Source: Hufsiella arboris (GTDB lineage: Bacteria > Bacteroidota > Bacteroidia > Sphingobacteriales > Sphingobacteriaceae). Taken from it: 64,000 nt of DNA. The position numbers and the translations under genes are program-made. The stretch covers positions 124,001-188,000 of the forward strand of contig NZ_WVHT01000001.1 in NCBI RefSeq assembly GCF_009834875.1, read 5' to 3'. The notes below the pieces were generated by a model. That model worked only from the letters and a program-made list of their open reading frames with translations. It ran no database searches and was not told where the DNA came from. Shown here piece after piece: positions 44,402 through 54,001 of the stretch; within the stretch, counting starts at the first letter, position 1; each line of letters starts with the position of its first letter.

Positions 44402-46314
44402 TTTTTTAAGGGCACTTGTTTTACCAGCCATAATGTAATTTCTTTTGCAGCCTTTGAATTATCGTAATCGTGGTCTCTTCGGCCATCGGTGTATTCATTA
44501 TATAACCAGGGATCGCCTACGGCCAAAACAGTTCCTTTGCCATACTTTGCGCTGGCGACAATCACGTTTCCTTTTGATGTAAGCATGGGCTTTGCCGGCT
44601 TTTTTAATTCGAGTGCAGCGATATCTTTCAGATACACTTTACGGGTTTCTTTAAAAATGTCGTTACCCGGAGCTATATCGATGGTTCCGGCGGCGAAGTC
44701 GTTACCGACCACGTGGTTAGTGATTTTCGTCTGATCGAAATGAATGCCGAATGTTTCCGCAAGCTTGTTGAAATGCGGCAGCTCGCAGTTAAGCGAATCG
44801 TTGCCCATGAGTAACAAAACGCCGCCGTTTTTAACCCAGTCGGCAATTGGTTTAATATTTTCCGGCTGAACGTAATTAGGATTTTCGGTTTCTTTCTTAC
44901 TGTCGGGATCTACGATAATATAGATGCTGGCATTTTTTAACGTGGCAGCCGTGGGAGCACCTTTCAACGTTTCGAGCTTAGCGCCTATACGTGTGAAGAA
45001 ACTTCCTAATAGCTGAAATCCATTGTTATCACGCTCGTGCCATAGATAATGAAACGGCTCTGTATTTCCTGTTAAAGGCTCCTTGTAAAATTCGTTATTG
45101 AAATAATTGTCGAGTAACACGGTTTTGCCAGCGCCAGGCTTTGGAGCGGCTGCCAGTTCCATTTCCGCAGCAGCAACTATTGCCGCACCTAATCCTTTAC
45201 CATCATTGGATACAACTTTTTCCTTCAGGTAATAAGCAACGCTGCCATCGCGGTAAGGCTTTCCACCGAGCCCTGACACGCTAACCGTCCCCTCGAAATC
45301 GGTTTGACCAGATGCATCCGTTTTTATAAATTCCTTTTTTATTCCGTTAAACCCTTTGTTAGCAACAGATAGATAGGAAGCTGGCAAATAGCCATTCCGA
45401 ACTCCCTTGGCAAGAGCGTATACAAACATTGCTGAGGCTGAGGCCTCGTGATAATTACCTTTCAGGTTCGGCATATTCAGCAGGTCATACCACAATCCAC
45501 TTTTAGTATCCTGAACGGTTTTTACAGCGGCCGCAAATCGATTCAAAATTGCAAGTAATTCCGCCCGTTTTGGATGATCGGCCGGAAAGTAGTCCAGAAC
45601 GTCAACAATAGCCATTCCGTACCAGCCCATGGCCCTACCCCAGAAATTAGGCGACATACCGGTTGTTTTGTTTGCCCACTGCTGCTCCTTTAATTCGTCC
45701 CAGCCATGGTATAACAAACCAGTTTTTGGGTCGCGTGAGTGCTTCTCCATCCAGATGAACTGGTTTGCTATGTCGTCGAAAGCTTTATCTTCATGAATAT
45801 AGGCGGCATATTCCGCGTAAAAAGGCTCTCCCATATACAGACCGTCGAGCCACATTTGGTTAGGATAAATCTTCTTATGCCAAAAACCACCCTCATTAGT
45901 GCGGGGTTGCTTTTTTAACTGGTTCCAAAGCAGTGTGGCTGCATTGAAATATTTCTTCTGGCCCGTTACTTTATACAGGGTAAGCAGCGTACGCCCGTTT
46001 TTCACGTTGTCAATATTATAATCTTCCGCTTTATAGCTTCTGATAGAACCGTCAGCGCCTACATAAGCATCCATGCTTTTTTGCATGTAAGCAAAGTATT
46101 TTCCATCGGCAGTGTTTTTCCAAACAGCATCGACCCCTTCAAGCATTACACCATGGTCATACGACCACTTTGCGGGCATACTCGCCGAATCAGGCCAAAC
46201 TCTCATTACCGTAGTGGCAAGTTTTTCAGAAAGCGGCTGGGCAAACGCCCCCGATATCATTGCTGACAACGCCAAGGTCAGCTGCGTTCTTTTCCTAAAC
46301 AGATGAAACTTCAT
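44398..46314 (-). CDS. Unsaturated glucuronyl/rhamnogalacturonyl hydrolase (GH105) with C-terminal DUF4350-like domain
   Basis: A 638-residue two-domain protein. After a signal peptide (LTLALSAMISGAFAQ), residues about 30-380 form the GH105 helical barrel (SYDHGVMLEGVDAVWK, FWHKKIYPNQMWLDGLYMGEPFYAEYA, NFWGRAMGWYGMAIVDVLDYFP). It removes the unsaturated uronate left by lyases. Residues about 410-635 are an alpha/beta domain (ASIYIIVDPDSKKETENPN, WVKNGGVLLLMGNDS) resembling DUF4350, often fused to these enzymes and of unknown role. It is joined by ATGA overlaps to both GH28 and PL10. Confidence 0.88.
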   Translation of the reverse strand: MKFHLFRKRTQLTLALSAMISGAFAQPLSEKLATTVMRVWPDSASMPAKWSYDHGVMLEGVDAVWKNTADGKYFAYMQKSMDAYVGADGSIRSYKAEDYNIDNVKNGRTLLTLYKVTGQKKYFNAATLLWNQLKKQPRTNEGGFWHKKIYPNQMWLDGLYMGEPFYAEYAAYIHEDKAFDDIANQFIWMEKHSRDPKTGLLYHGWDELKEQQWANKTTGMSPNFWGRAMGWYGMAIVDVLDYFPADHPKRAELLAILNRFAAAVKTVQDTKSGLWYDLLNMPNLKGNYHEASASAMFVYALAKGVRNGYLPASYLSVANKGFNGIKKEFIKTDASGQTDFEGTVSVSGLGGKPYRDGSVAYYLKEKVVSNDGKGLGAAIVAAAEMELAAAPKPGAGKTVLLDNYFNNEFYKEPLTGNTEPFHYLWHERDNNGFQLLGSFFTRIGAKLETLKGAPTAATLKNASIYIIVDPDSKKETENPNYVQPENIKPIADWVKNGGVLLLMGNDSLNCELPHFNKLAETFGIHFDQTKITNHVVGNDFAAGTIDIAPGNDIFKETRKVYLKDIAALELKKPAKPMLTSKGNVIVASAKYGKGTVLAVGDPWLYNEYTDGRRDHDYDNSKAAKEITLWLVKQVPLKK

Positions 46315-47981
46315 TTGATCGTTAATGATTTATTGGATGCATCGTCAGCAAACTCCGTTTTTGATTTCGCCTTATTCGTATCCGTATTGCTCACAAGCAG
46401 ATTTTTACTTTTAATACCCGAAATCTTAAACAACGTTTCTGCCGAAGAGAACTGCAATTTATCAACTTTCAGGTCACTGGTATTTTGTACGTTCACCAAC
46501 GGCTGTGAGCTGGCTGAAATCAGGTGTATATTTTTGAAACTGATATTTTTCGCCTCCTGCAGGTCGATGCCTTTTTCGGATTTGATCACCATATTTTCAA
46601 AAGAAATATTGCTGATACTCATTTCGGGCAGACCGCGAACAAACACCGCTTTACTGGCGCCATTGCAAGTAATATCGCTGATAGTAAATTCTCTGAATAC
46701 AGGTGTCGCTTCTGTTACAGGGTATAACTGCACCTTTGGATTCGTTCGCTTTTCGCCTGCAAGGGCAATAGGATCTTGTGCCATATAATACATATCAAAA
46801 AGTATTGCTTCTCCGGTGATATCCTTCATATTGATATTTTTCGCAAAGATCTTTTCGACTACCCCACCACGGCCACGGGTTGTTTTAAACCGTAAACCTA
46901 TGTCGGTTCCAATAAACGAACAATCTGATACGAACAAATTGCGTGCTCCGCCACTCATTTCACTTCCTATCACAAATCCGCCATGCGCATGATAGACGAC
47001 ATTATTGCGTGCAATTAAGTTTTCCGTAGGAACGCCGCGTTTCCTTCCAGCTTCATCACGCCCTGATTTGATACAGATGCCGTCGTCACCAACATCAAAC
47101 GTGCTATTCTCAATAAGCACATTTCTGCACGATTCCACATCAATGCCATCGCCATTCTGGGCATACCAGGGATTTTTTGCATAAACATTCTTAACTGTCA
47201 GGTCCGTGCATAATATTGGATGCAGGCACCAGGCCGGTGAATTCTGAAAAGTTACGCCCTCAAGCAACACTTTTTTGCAATTGCTAAACACCAGTAGATT
47301 CGGACGAAGAAAATCTTTGATAGACGCGAAGAAAGCTGCGTCCTTTTCGGGAGAAATAGCACCCGGATTTTTAAGCTTCGAGCCTTTTAACGTTTCTTCT
47401 GACGGATACCAGGTGCGCTGATCTTCACCGACTACGCCACCGGAAGCCACAAGTTTCTTCCATTGCGATTCCGTAAGCTTATCTTTTTTTACCATGCGCC
47501 ATGCATTACCGTTACCGTCAACGATACCTGAACCTGTAACAGCGATGTTTTCGGCATTATTGGCATACAAAGGCGATTGATTCCGCATTTGCGGTAAGCC
47601 CTCCCAATTTCCTTCAACCAACGGATATTGAGAAAAATCATCCGTGAACTGTAAAATGGCGTCGCGAACAATGTGCAGATTTACATTACTTTTTAGTTCA
47701 ACCGGGCCGGTGCTCCAAAGGCCGCCCGGAATAAGTACTACGCCCCCTCCTTTTGCATTACAGGCTGCGATTGCCGCGTTTATACTTTTGGTATTCAAGG
47801 TTATTCCGTCAGGAACGGCACCAAATTTTACGATATTGAACGTATCGGTTTTAAAAACCGGCGACTGAATTTTGGGAAGATTATTCCAGGAATAAACTTC
47901 CTGTTTGTTTTGCGCGCTGACGTTGGCAATTGTGAACGCTGCAAACAAACCAATAAAAAGAAGTGATCTTTTTTTCACCAT
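46311..47981 (-). CDS. Polygalacturonase, family GH28
   Basis: A 556-residue right-handed beta-helix hydrolase of galacturonan. The signal peptide is LLFIGLFAAFTIANVSA. The N-terminal FNIVKFGAVPDGITLNTKSI is typical. Catalytic region: NGDGIDVESC (about residue 275) and VGDDGICIKSG (about residue 298) carry the aspartates, followed by HGGFVIGSEMSGG and RFKTTRGRGG for substrate binding. It is the first gene of the ten-gene operon; an operator and a transcription gap lie just upstream. Confidence 0.93.
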   Translation of the reverse strand: MVKKRSLLFIGLFAAFTIANVSAQNKQEVYSWNNLPKIQSPVFKTDTFNIVKFGAVPDGITLNTKSINAAIAACNAKGGGVVLIPGGLWSTGPVELKSNVNLHIVRDAILQFTDDFSQYPLVEGNWEGLPQMRNQSPLYANNAENIAVTGSGIVDGNGNAWRMVKKDKLTESQWKKLVASGGVVGEDQRTWYPSEETLKGSKLKNPGAISPEKDAAFFASIKDFLRPNLLVFSNCKKVLLEGVTFQNSPAWCLHPILCTDLTVKNVYAKNPWYAQNGDGIDVESCRNVLIENSTFDVGDDGICIKSGRDEAGRKRGVPTENLIARNNVVYHAHGGFVIGSEMSGGARNLFVSDCSFIGTDIGLRFKTTRGRGGVVEKIFAKNINMKDITGEAILFDMYYMAQDPIALAGEKRTNPKVQLYPVTEATPVFREFTISDITCNGASKAVFVRGLPEMSISNISFENMVIKSEKGIDLQEAKNISFKNIHLISASSQPLVNVQNTSDLKVDKLQFSSAETLFKISGIKSKNLLVSNTDTNKAKSKTEFADDASNKSLTIK

Positions 47982-48073
47982 TATTAAACAGAGGTTATAT
48001 AAGCTGGTTAGCTTTACGAAACAATTCTACATCGTTTAAAACGAAATAAAGACTTAAGAGGCTTAAAAATTTA

Positions 48074-48101
48074 CGCAAACGTTGCCGGAAACGGCGTTTA
48101 C
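48074..48101. promoter_or_regulatory. Pectin-locus operator, copy before GH28
   Basis: CGCAAACGTT-GCCGGA-AACGGCGTTTAC. It shares the core CGTTnCCGGnAACG with the site before susC, and the half-site CCGGYAACGWTTGCGTA with both other sites on the minus strand. It lies about 93 bases upstream of the GH28 start and just after the susD terminator. Confidence 0.7.
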
Positions 48102-48110
48102 AATACAATA

Positions 48111-48136
48111 AACTCCCGCTTTTGCGGGCGGGAGTT
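48111..48136 (-). terminator. Terminator after susD
   Basis: Stem AACTCCCGC (48111-48119) / GCGGGAGTT (48128-48136), 8-base loop, 12 bases after the susD stop on the minus strand, followed by a T-rich tail. Confidence 0.75.
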
Positions 48137-48148
48137 ATTATGCATCTG

Positions 48149-49780
48149 CTATTGATATCCGGGATTTTGTTTAAACTCATCTTTGTTCGTAACAGCATCG
48201 ATTTGCGATTGCGGTATCGGCCTGACAAGGTGAAATGGCTGAATTGCTGCAGCGTCTGGATTATACGCTTTGATACGTTCAATCAATTTTCCTGTGCGTT
48301 TCAAGTCGAACCAACGGAGTTGTTCGCCCCCGAGTTCCCTCGCGCGTTCATCCAGAATAAAGTCGAGTGTAATTTGCGCCCGAGAGACCTGCATAACGGC
48401 CTCGTGCCCGGGTATGGCCGCCCGCGTACGAATTGTATTGATATATGTTGCCGCCTCAGTGGTATTATTGAGATTCAAATCAGCTTCTGCTACAATGAGA
48501 TACATTTCGGCCAGCCGAATTACAAAGGCGTCGCGGGCACTTTCCTCTTCCTGGACAGTTGGTCGTGTCGGATCATCAAATTTATTGAGTGAGACATAAT
48601 GCTGACGGTCTTTTGGCAGGCCAGCAGCATCATAAACGGTATTGCGATCGTAAACGATATATTTTTTACCGGTCCCGCTCAACACGTCGCGCGAACACAC
48701 AACCGCCGTATCTCCAATTTTCAAACCATAGGTCGCATCGACCTTGTTGGCGATCCATGCCTGTTTAAAGCTCCCGGTATATCTTGAATCATCGGCTGTA
48801 TTAAATAAGTTCAGGTAAAAGAGTGTCGGCATATACCGGTTAAATGGTCGGCCGTTGGGAATGTCGCGTACCATTCCACGTTGGTCATCATACTTCATTA
48901 TAAAAAGAAGATGACCGTTATGAGCGCCTCTTGGGTGCCCGGTCGGGTACAAAACAGGATCAGTGCGGTCATCCAACGCCAGATTAGCCGAATAGTTAAC
49001 CGCCCAGATCACCTCCTTATTTTGCAGGTTATCCATGCGCCATAAATCGGCGTACTTTGGCTGAAGCGCAAAACCATAAGATGTAATGACTTTCTTGGCT
49101 AAATCAGCAGCTTCCTGATTTTTTCCACGTGTTAAATACATTCGTGCCAGAAAGGCCTCTGCTGCCGGCTTGGTCACACGGCCATAGTCTGCTGTGGTTG
49201 CAGGCAAATTTGCTACCGCGAAATTCAAATCGGCAAATATCTGCTCGTAGAACTTGTCGACGGGAGTTCGGTTGGCCGTTGTTAAAACACCGACAGTTTC
49301 CTGAGTTGTGAAATTCACGTCGCCCCAGGTTTCTACGATATGCCAGTAGTAAAATGCCCGCAAAAACGAGAGTTCGGCTTTTCTGATGGCTAATTTATCA
49401 GCCGGATATCCTACCTTATCGATGTTATTTATTCCCGTGTTACATAAATTAATAGCTGCGTAAAGCTGCTTCCATTCTACACCTAAAGCTTCCTGACCGG
49501 ACTGAAGATTAACATATTTGGTCAGGTCCGGGTAAACATCGCCGGCGCCGCTAGCCCACAAGTCGGTTCCCATCTCCGCAATACTGTATCCATACTCTTT
49601 ACCGTACCACCAGCGGGCATAAGAGTACGTCGCATTTACGAGTGTTTCGAAGCCTGCTGGTGTTGAGAAGACCGCATTATCTGTTAAACCACTTGGATTA
49701 TATTCCTCCAGTTGCTTTTTACAAGAAAACAAGGTTAGAAAGAGGAAAAAGATTGATATATATAATTTCGTACGTTTCAT
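48149..49780 (-). CDS. SusD/RagB family surface glycan-binding lipoprotein
   Basis: A 543-residue outer-membrane lipoprotein (signal LYISIFFLFLTLFSC, lipidated Cys20, then KKQLEEYNPSGLTD). It has the SusD pattern: AELSFLRAFYYWHIVETWGD, AAEAFLARMYLTRG and the C-terminal FVIRLAEMYLIVAEADLNL and LDFILDERARELGGEQLRWFDLKRT. It caps the adjacent SusC barrel, 11 bases upstream, and captures pectic oligomers before import. Confidence 0.94.
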   Translation of the reverse strand: MKRTKLYISIFFLFLTLFSCKKQLEEYNPSGLTDNAVFSTPAGFETLVNATYSYARWWYGKEYGYSIAEMGTDLWASGAGDVYPDLTKYVNLQSGQEALGVEWKQLYAAINLCNTGINNIDKVGYPADKLAIRKAELSFLRAFYYWHIVETWGDVNFTTQETVGVLTTANRTPVDKFYEQIFADLNFAVANLPATTADYGRVTKPAAEAFLARMYLTRGKNQEAADLAKKVITSYGFALQPKYADLWRMDNLQNKEVIWAVNYSANLALDDRTDPVLYPTGHPRGAHNGHLLFIMKYDDQRGMVRDIPNGRPFNRYMPTLFYLNLFNTADDSRYTGSFKQAWIANKVDATYGLKIGDTAVVCSRDVLSGTGKKYIVYDRNTVYDAAGLPKDRQHYVSLNKFDDPTRPTVQEEESARDAFVIRLAEMYLIVAEADLNLNNTTEAATYINTIRTRAAIPGHEAVMQVSRAQITLDFILDERARELGGEQLRWFDLKRTGKLIERIKAYNPDAAAIQPFHLVRPIPQSQIDAVTNKDEFKQNPGYQ

Positions 49781-49791
49781 TGTCGTGGTTA

Positions 49792-52779
49792 TTAAAATCC
49801 TAAATTGATTCCTGCCATAAAGGTGCGGGGCAGCGGATTAGCGAATGCTCCCAAAGTTTCCGGATCAAAATCCTTTATCTTGCTAAAGTATCCAAGGTTT
49901 TTTCCGGTAACATAAACCCTTAAATTTCTTACATAGATCTTTTTAAGAAGAGCTGACGGTATTGTGTAACCGATCGAAGCACTGCGCAGTTTAACAAACG
50001 ATGCCTTACTATAACCGAGCGTAGATGTGTATAGCATTGTTGCCTTCGAAAGATTTGAATTGGGGCGCGGATACTCGTTGCTTGGATTTTCAGGAGTCCA
50101 GTAATGAATATTCGCACTATTTTCAATACCCTGCGGATCATATTTTCCGTAATACTCGGAGTTGATCGTTTGTCCGATACGGGCGTAGAAGTAAATATTA
50201 AAATCAAACCCCTTGTATCGCAGATCATTGTTAAAACCACCACTCCAAACCGGAACCTGCGACCCAACAACCACCCTGTCATCAAGTGCAGTAATCTTAC
50301 CGTCGCCATTCTGGTCTTTCACACTGATATCACCGGGCTTTTGTCCAAACGCGGCGGCGGCATCTGCCTGGTTAGTTTGCCAGATGCCGGTTTTCTGATA
50401 ATCGTAAAAACTGTTAACCGGGTAACCTACAACAAGGAACCGCGGATTTGAGGCTGACCCGATATTCAGGTTCTGCACCCCTCCAACCAGGTCTGTTACT
50501 TCTTCCTTATTCCTGTAATAATAGATATTTGATGTCCAGCGTAAATTCTTGCTAGCTATGTTTGTTGTACTTAAGCTTAATTCAAAGCCACGATTATGCG
50601 TTTTACCTACATTCTGAACAATGTTGTCGTAGCCGCTGCTTTGAGGAAGCGAGCGAAGTAGCAACAGGCGATCGGTTGAGGTATTATAATAATCCATCGT
50701 TAGCGAGATGCGGTTATCAACAAACCCCACGTCAAATCCGAGGTCGAAGGTTTTGGAATATTCCCATTGCAGGTCCGGATTTTTTGCTTTTGGATTATAT
50801 CCGTAACCGGAAGCGGAAGCTTCGCCGAATGACATTGGTATTTTCGACAGGACACCCTGCGTTGCATATTTCGGAACCGCATCATTTCCTGCAAGCCCGT
50901 AGCTCACTCTTAACTTCAGATCGCTGAAAACCTTTTGCTTTTGCATAAAAGCCTCGTCAGACACACGCCAGGCTGCGGCGGCCGATGGGAAAAAGGCCCA
51001 TTTATTACCTTCGGCGAGCTTTGAAGAACCATCACCGCGCCCTGTCAAGGTTAAAAGATATTTACCTTTAAAATTGTAGTTAAGCCGGCCGGCAAACGAA
51101 ATGGTCGTTTCTTTACCGTAACTGCTTGCTATTGCAACATTGTCAGGCGCATTTGCGAGTCCGTAATATAATTGTGAGGATAGCAACTGGTTTCGTCCCT
51201 GGGCCGAGCTTGAATCGGCTTTGTTAGTCAGGTAACTTGTAACGCCTGTTAGGGTAAATGAATGCTGCTTAATCTGCTTTTGGTAGGTAATAATGTTTTC
51301 CCAGCTGATGTAACGGTTATTAGCATTTAACTGGCTTGCCTGGGATGCAGAGCCATTCCTGTCAATTGTATTGGGCGATGCATAGATTCCTCTTCTGAAA
51401 CCAGTTAAAGTTATCCCTACGTTTGACCTCAATGTTAATCCAGTCACCGGTTTCAGCTCGATATAGCCAACTGAGAACAAGCGTGAGGTCAGCGAATTAT
51501 TTTGATAAGCGTCCGGCTGTTCATCTGCTAAAGGGCTGATGTCTTTACCTTGATTTGGATAAATGATTAACGAGCCGTCGGGATTATAAGCCGGAGTCAG
51601 CGGGTCGATTTTAGTGGCAAGATTCAAAGGATCTCGCCTTGTATCCTGGTCATAATAGGTGATCTGGTTTTGCGCACCAATCTTAAAATATTTATTGAAC
51701 GTGTAATCAATATTAAAACGACCGGAATATCTGTCGAGGTTGTCCAGCTTAAACAAACCTTTTTCATTGTAATAATCCGCAGAAAGATAAATGCTTGTTT
51801 TATCCGTTCCGGCTTGTACGCCCAGCTCATAATCTTGCTGTAAACCATTATGTAGCAACAGATCTGGAAAATTTGTAACTGCGCCGCTGGCAATGTTTGC
51901 CAGCTCACTGCTGTTAAATATCACTTTGTCATCGGCCTCGCTGTTCCATCGGTTATTTGTACGGTTTGCTTCACGCTTCAAATCAACATAACCCTGTGCA
52001 TCTAATACTTCTGGATAATCTGCAACATGAGAAACACCGACGTAACTGTTAAAAGAAATTTTCGCCTGGCCGATAGCACCCTTTTTTGTAGTAATAATGA
52101 TAACGCCGTTTGCGCCTCGCGCGCCATAGATCGCGGTTGAAGAAGCATCTTTCAATACTTCCATTGACTCGATGTCGTTCGGACTTATATCCTGTTGAGG
52201 ATTTGCCCCCGCACCGAGGTATTGAACGCCGTCAATAATGTATAAGGGGCCATTGCTCGCCGTAATTGAGCGATTACCCCGAATTGTAACCGTTGAATTG
52301 GCTCCGGCTGCTCCGCTGGTACGGGTGACATCAACTCCCGGAATTTTTCCCTGAACCGATTCCATCACGCTGGTAGAAGGAACTTTGTTGATCTCTTCAC
52401 CTTTAACCGATGCAACAGAGCCTGTTAGATCGCGCTTTCGAACCGTTCCGTAACCGACAACAACAACCTCATTTAAGGATTTGGTATCCGAACTAAGAAC
52501 AACAGTGATTTGCGATCGCTTATTGACCGCCACCTCCTGTTCTTTAAATCCCACATAGGAAAATATCAGAATAGCGGCATTGTTGTCAGGAACGGTCAAG
52601 CTAAAGTTGCCCTTTGCATCAGTGCTTGTGCCCGAGGCGTTACCCTTTAGCTTTACACTTACGCCAGGAAGTGTTTCGCCTGTCTCTGCTGAAACAATGC
52701 CCTTTACCTGTCTTGTTTGTGCCTGAATTAAGTTTGAGAACAAAAACAGGATTCCCAGAAAATAATAAAATTTTTTCAT
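49792..52779 (-). CDS. SusC/RagA family TonB-linked outer-membrane transporter
   Basis: 995 residues. A signal peptide (YYFLGILFLFSNLIQAQ) leads into a carboxypeptidase-like domain (GIVSAETGETLPGVSVKLKG), then the plug (VVGYGTVRKRDLTGSVAS; GPLYIIDGVQY; DIESMEVLKDASSTAIYGAR; GVIIITTKKG) and a full barrel to the C-terminal FMAGINLGF. It pairs with the downstream SusD and probably imports galacturonan oligosaccharides. An operator with near-perfect symmetry lies 126 bases upstream. Confidence 0.95.
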   Translation of the reverse strand: MKKFYYFLGILFLFSNLIQAQTRQVKGIVSAETGETLPGVSVKLKGNASGTSTDAKGNFSLTVPDNNAAILIFSYVGFKEQEVAVNKRSQITVVLSSDTKSLNEVVVVGYGTVRKRDLTGSVASVKGEEINKVPSTSVMESVQGKIPGVDVTRTSGAAGANSTVTIRGNRSITASNGPLYIIDGVQYLGAGANPQQDISPNDIESMEVLKDASSTAIYGARGANGVIIITTKKGAIGQAKISFNSYVGVSHVADYPEVLDAQGYVDLKREANRTNNRWNSEADDKVIFNSSELANIASGAVTNFPDLLLHNGLQQDYELGVQAGTDKTSIYLSADYYNEKGLFKLDNLDRYSGRFNIDYTFNKYFKIGAQNQITYYDQDTRRDPLNLATKIDPLTPAYNPDGSLIIYPNQGKDISPLADEQPDAYQNNSLTSRLFSVGYIELKPVTGLTLRSNVGITLTGFRRGIYASPNTIDRNGSASQASQLNANNRYISWENIITYQKQIKQHSFTLTGVTSYLTNKADSSSAQGRNQLLSSQLYYGLANAPDNVAIASSYGKETTISFAGRLNYNFKGKYLLTLTGRGDGSSKLAEGNKWAFFPSAAAAWRVSDEAFMQKQKVFSDLKLRVSYGLAGNDAVPKYATQGVLSKIPMSFGEASASGYGYNPKAKNPDLQWEYSKTFDLGFDVGFVDNRISLTMDYYNTSTDRLLLLRSLPQSSGYDNIVQNVGKTHNRGFELSLSTTNIASKNLRWTSNIYYYRNKEEVTDLVGGVQNLNIGSASNPRFLVVGYPVNSFYDYQKTGIWQTNQADAAAAFGQKPGDISVKDQNGDGKITALDDRVVVGSQVPVWSGGFNNDLRYKGFDFNIYFYARIGQTINSEYYGKYDPQGIENSANIHYWTPENPSNEYPRPNSNLSKATMLYTSTLGYSKASFVKLRSASIGYTIPSALLKKIYVRNLRVYVTGKNLGYFSKIKDFDPETLGAFANPLPRTFMAGINLGF

Positions 52780-52904
52780 CTTTAGGTTAGTTAGAATAGG
52801 TTTCTGCCGGGCATTGGGATCTCCCGGACTGCTTATTTACAGTTAGTTACAAGCAATCTAAAAACTATAAAAGGTTAAATAAAGAAAAGCGGGAACTAAT
52901 TCTA

Positions 52905-52930
52905 CGCAATCGTTACCGGGAACGATTGCG
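52905..52930. promoter_or_regulatory. Pectin-locus operator, copy before susC
   Basis: A 26-base palindrome: arms CGCAATCGTT and AACGATTGCG match exactly around the centre ACCGGG. The half-sites resemble LacI-family operators. Confidence 0.8.
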
Positions 52931-53067
52931 CATAAAACCGATCGAACGAGCTTCACAAAACCTGACTAAAAGATTGTTACAGGAGGCGTTAGGATAGACT
53001 GCTCTGCAGGGTTTCTTATACTCACCGGGTGATTCAAAGTCAGTCGGCGAGTACCGCTACAAACAAA

Positions 53068-53093
53068 AAAGGGAGGCCTCCCGACCTCCCTTT
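53068..53093 (-). terminator. Terminator after kduI
   Basis: Minus strand: AAAGGGAGG, loop TCGGGAGG, CCTCCCTTT, followed by a T-rich run. It lies 18 bases after the kduI stop. Confidence 0.85.
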
Positions 53094-53111
53094 CTAATCC
53101 CTTAAAAGGAC

Positions 53112-53948
53112 TTACTTCAGATCGGTAATGCTAACAGCATCCATATCTGAATAAACCAAGTTCTCACCAGCCATCGCCCAGATAAAACCGTAATTGGAAG
53201 TTCCGGCACCGGAGTGTATCGACCATGGTGGGGAGATCACCGCCTGATTAGTTTTCATTACGAGATGGCGGGTTTCCTGTGGCTGACCCATAAAATGAAA
53301 AACCACCTGGCTATCCGGCACATCGAAATAAAAATAAGCTTCCATGCGGCGATCGTGTGTGTGAGCCGGCATTGTGTTCCAAACACAACCTGTACTCAAA
53401 ATAGTTAGTCCCATTACCAATTGGCAGCTTTTCGCACCTTCGAGGTGGATGTACTTATAAATCGTACGCTCGTTGGCAGTGTCTTTACTTCCTACGGTAG
53501 TCGGGCTGGCATTTTCCTTCTTTACCAGTTGTACCGGGTATTCTTTATGTGCCGGCACCGAATACAAATAAAACAGGGCCGGTTTGGCTGAAGACGCACT
53601 GGAAAAAGTTACCTGCTTCGAGCCTTTTCCGACATACAGTGCATCAAGTTTGCTTAACTGGTAATCTGTGCCATCCACGTTGATGTTTCCGTTACCACCC
53701 ACGTTAATAATGCCCAGCTCGCGGCGTTCAAGAAAATAGTCTGCTCGAAGATTGCCATAAACCGGCAGCTCAAGTTTCTTCGACACCGGTTTAGCACTGC
53801 CAACAATCGCACGGTCGTAATGCGAATAAGTAAAACTGAATGCATCGTCCTGCATCAGGTCGTCAATGAGAAAACTTTCACGAAGTTCCCCGGTATTCAA
53901 TCCCATCACCTCTTTCGGGCTTTGAGCATATCTTTGATTCATATCCAT
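53112..53948 (-). CDS. kduI: 5-dehydro-4-deoxy-D-glucuronate isomerase
   Basis: Isomerises the product of unsaturated uronates from pectate lyase and GH105 to 2,5-diketo-3-deoxygluconate. The 278-residue cupin follows E. coli KduI: SHYDRAIVGSAKPV, DYFLERRELGIINVGGNG, KLDALYVGKGSKQVTFSS. The metal ligands are in MPAHTHDRRMEAYFYF (two His and a Glu) and PPWSIHSGAG (His). It is last in the esterase-kduD-kduI unit, 53 bases after kduD. Confidence 0.96.
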   Translation of the reverse strand: MDMNQRYAQSPKEVMGLNTGELRESFLIDDLMQDDAFSFTYSHYDRAIVGSAKPVSKKLELPVYGNLRADYFLERRELGIINVGGNGNINVDGTDYQLSKLDALYVGKGSKQVTFSSASSAKPALFYLYSVPAHKEYPVQLVKKENASPTTVGSKDTANERTIYKYIHLEGAKSCQLVMGLTILSTGCVWNTMPAHTHDRRMEAYFYFDVPDSQVVFHFMGQPQETRHLVMKTNQAVISPPWSIHSGAGTSNYGFIWAMAGENLVYSDMDAVSITDLK

Positions 53949-54001
53949 ATAGCTATTTCTAAGTTAGATCCGTAAAATTCTTATGTAGTAACGCAGTTTT
54001 T

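Larger units (their letters stand above)
52780..53111. other. Control region between kduI and susC
   Basis: 332 bases without a gene. It contains the kduI terminator and the most symmetrical pectin operator; the rest shows no recognisable structure. Confidence 0.6.
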
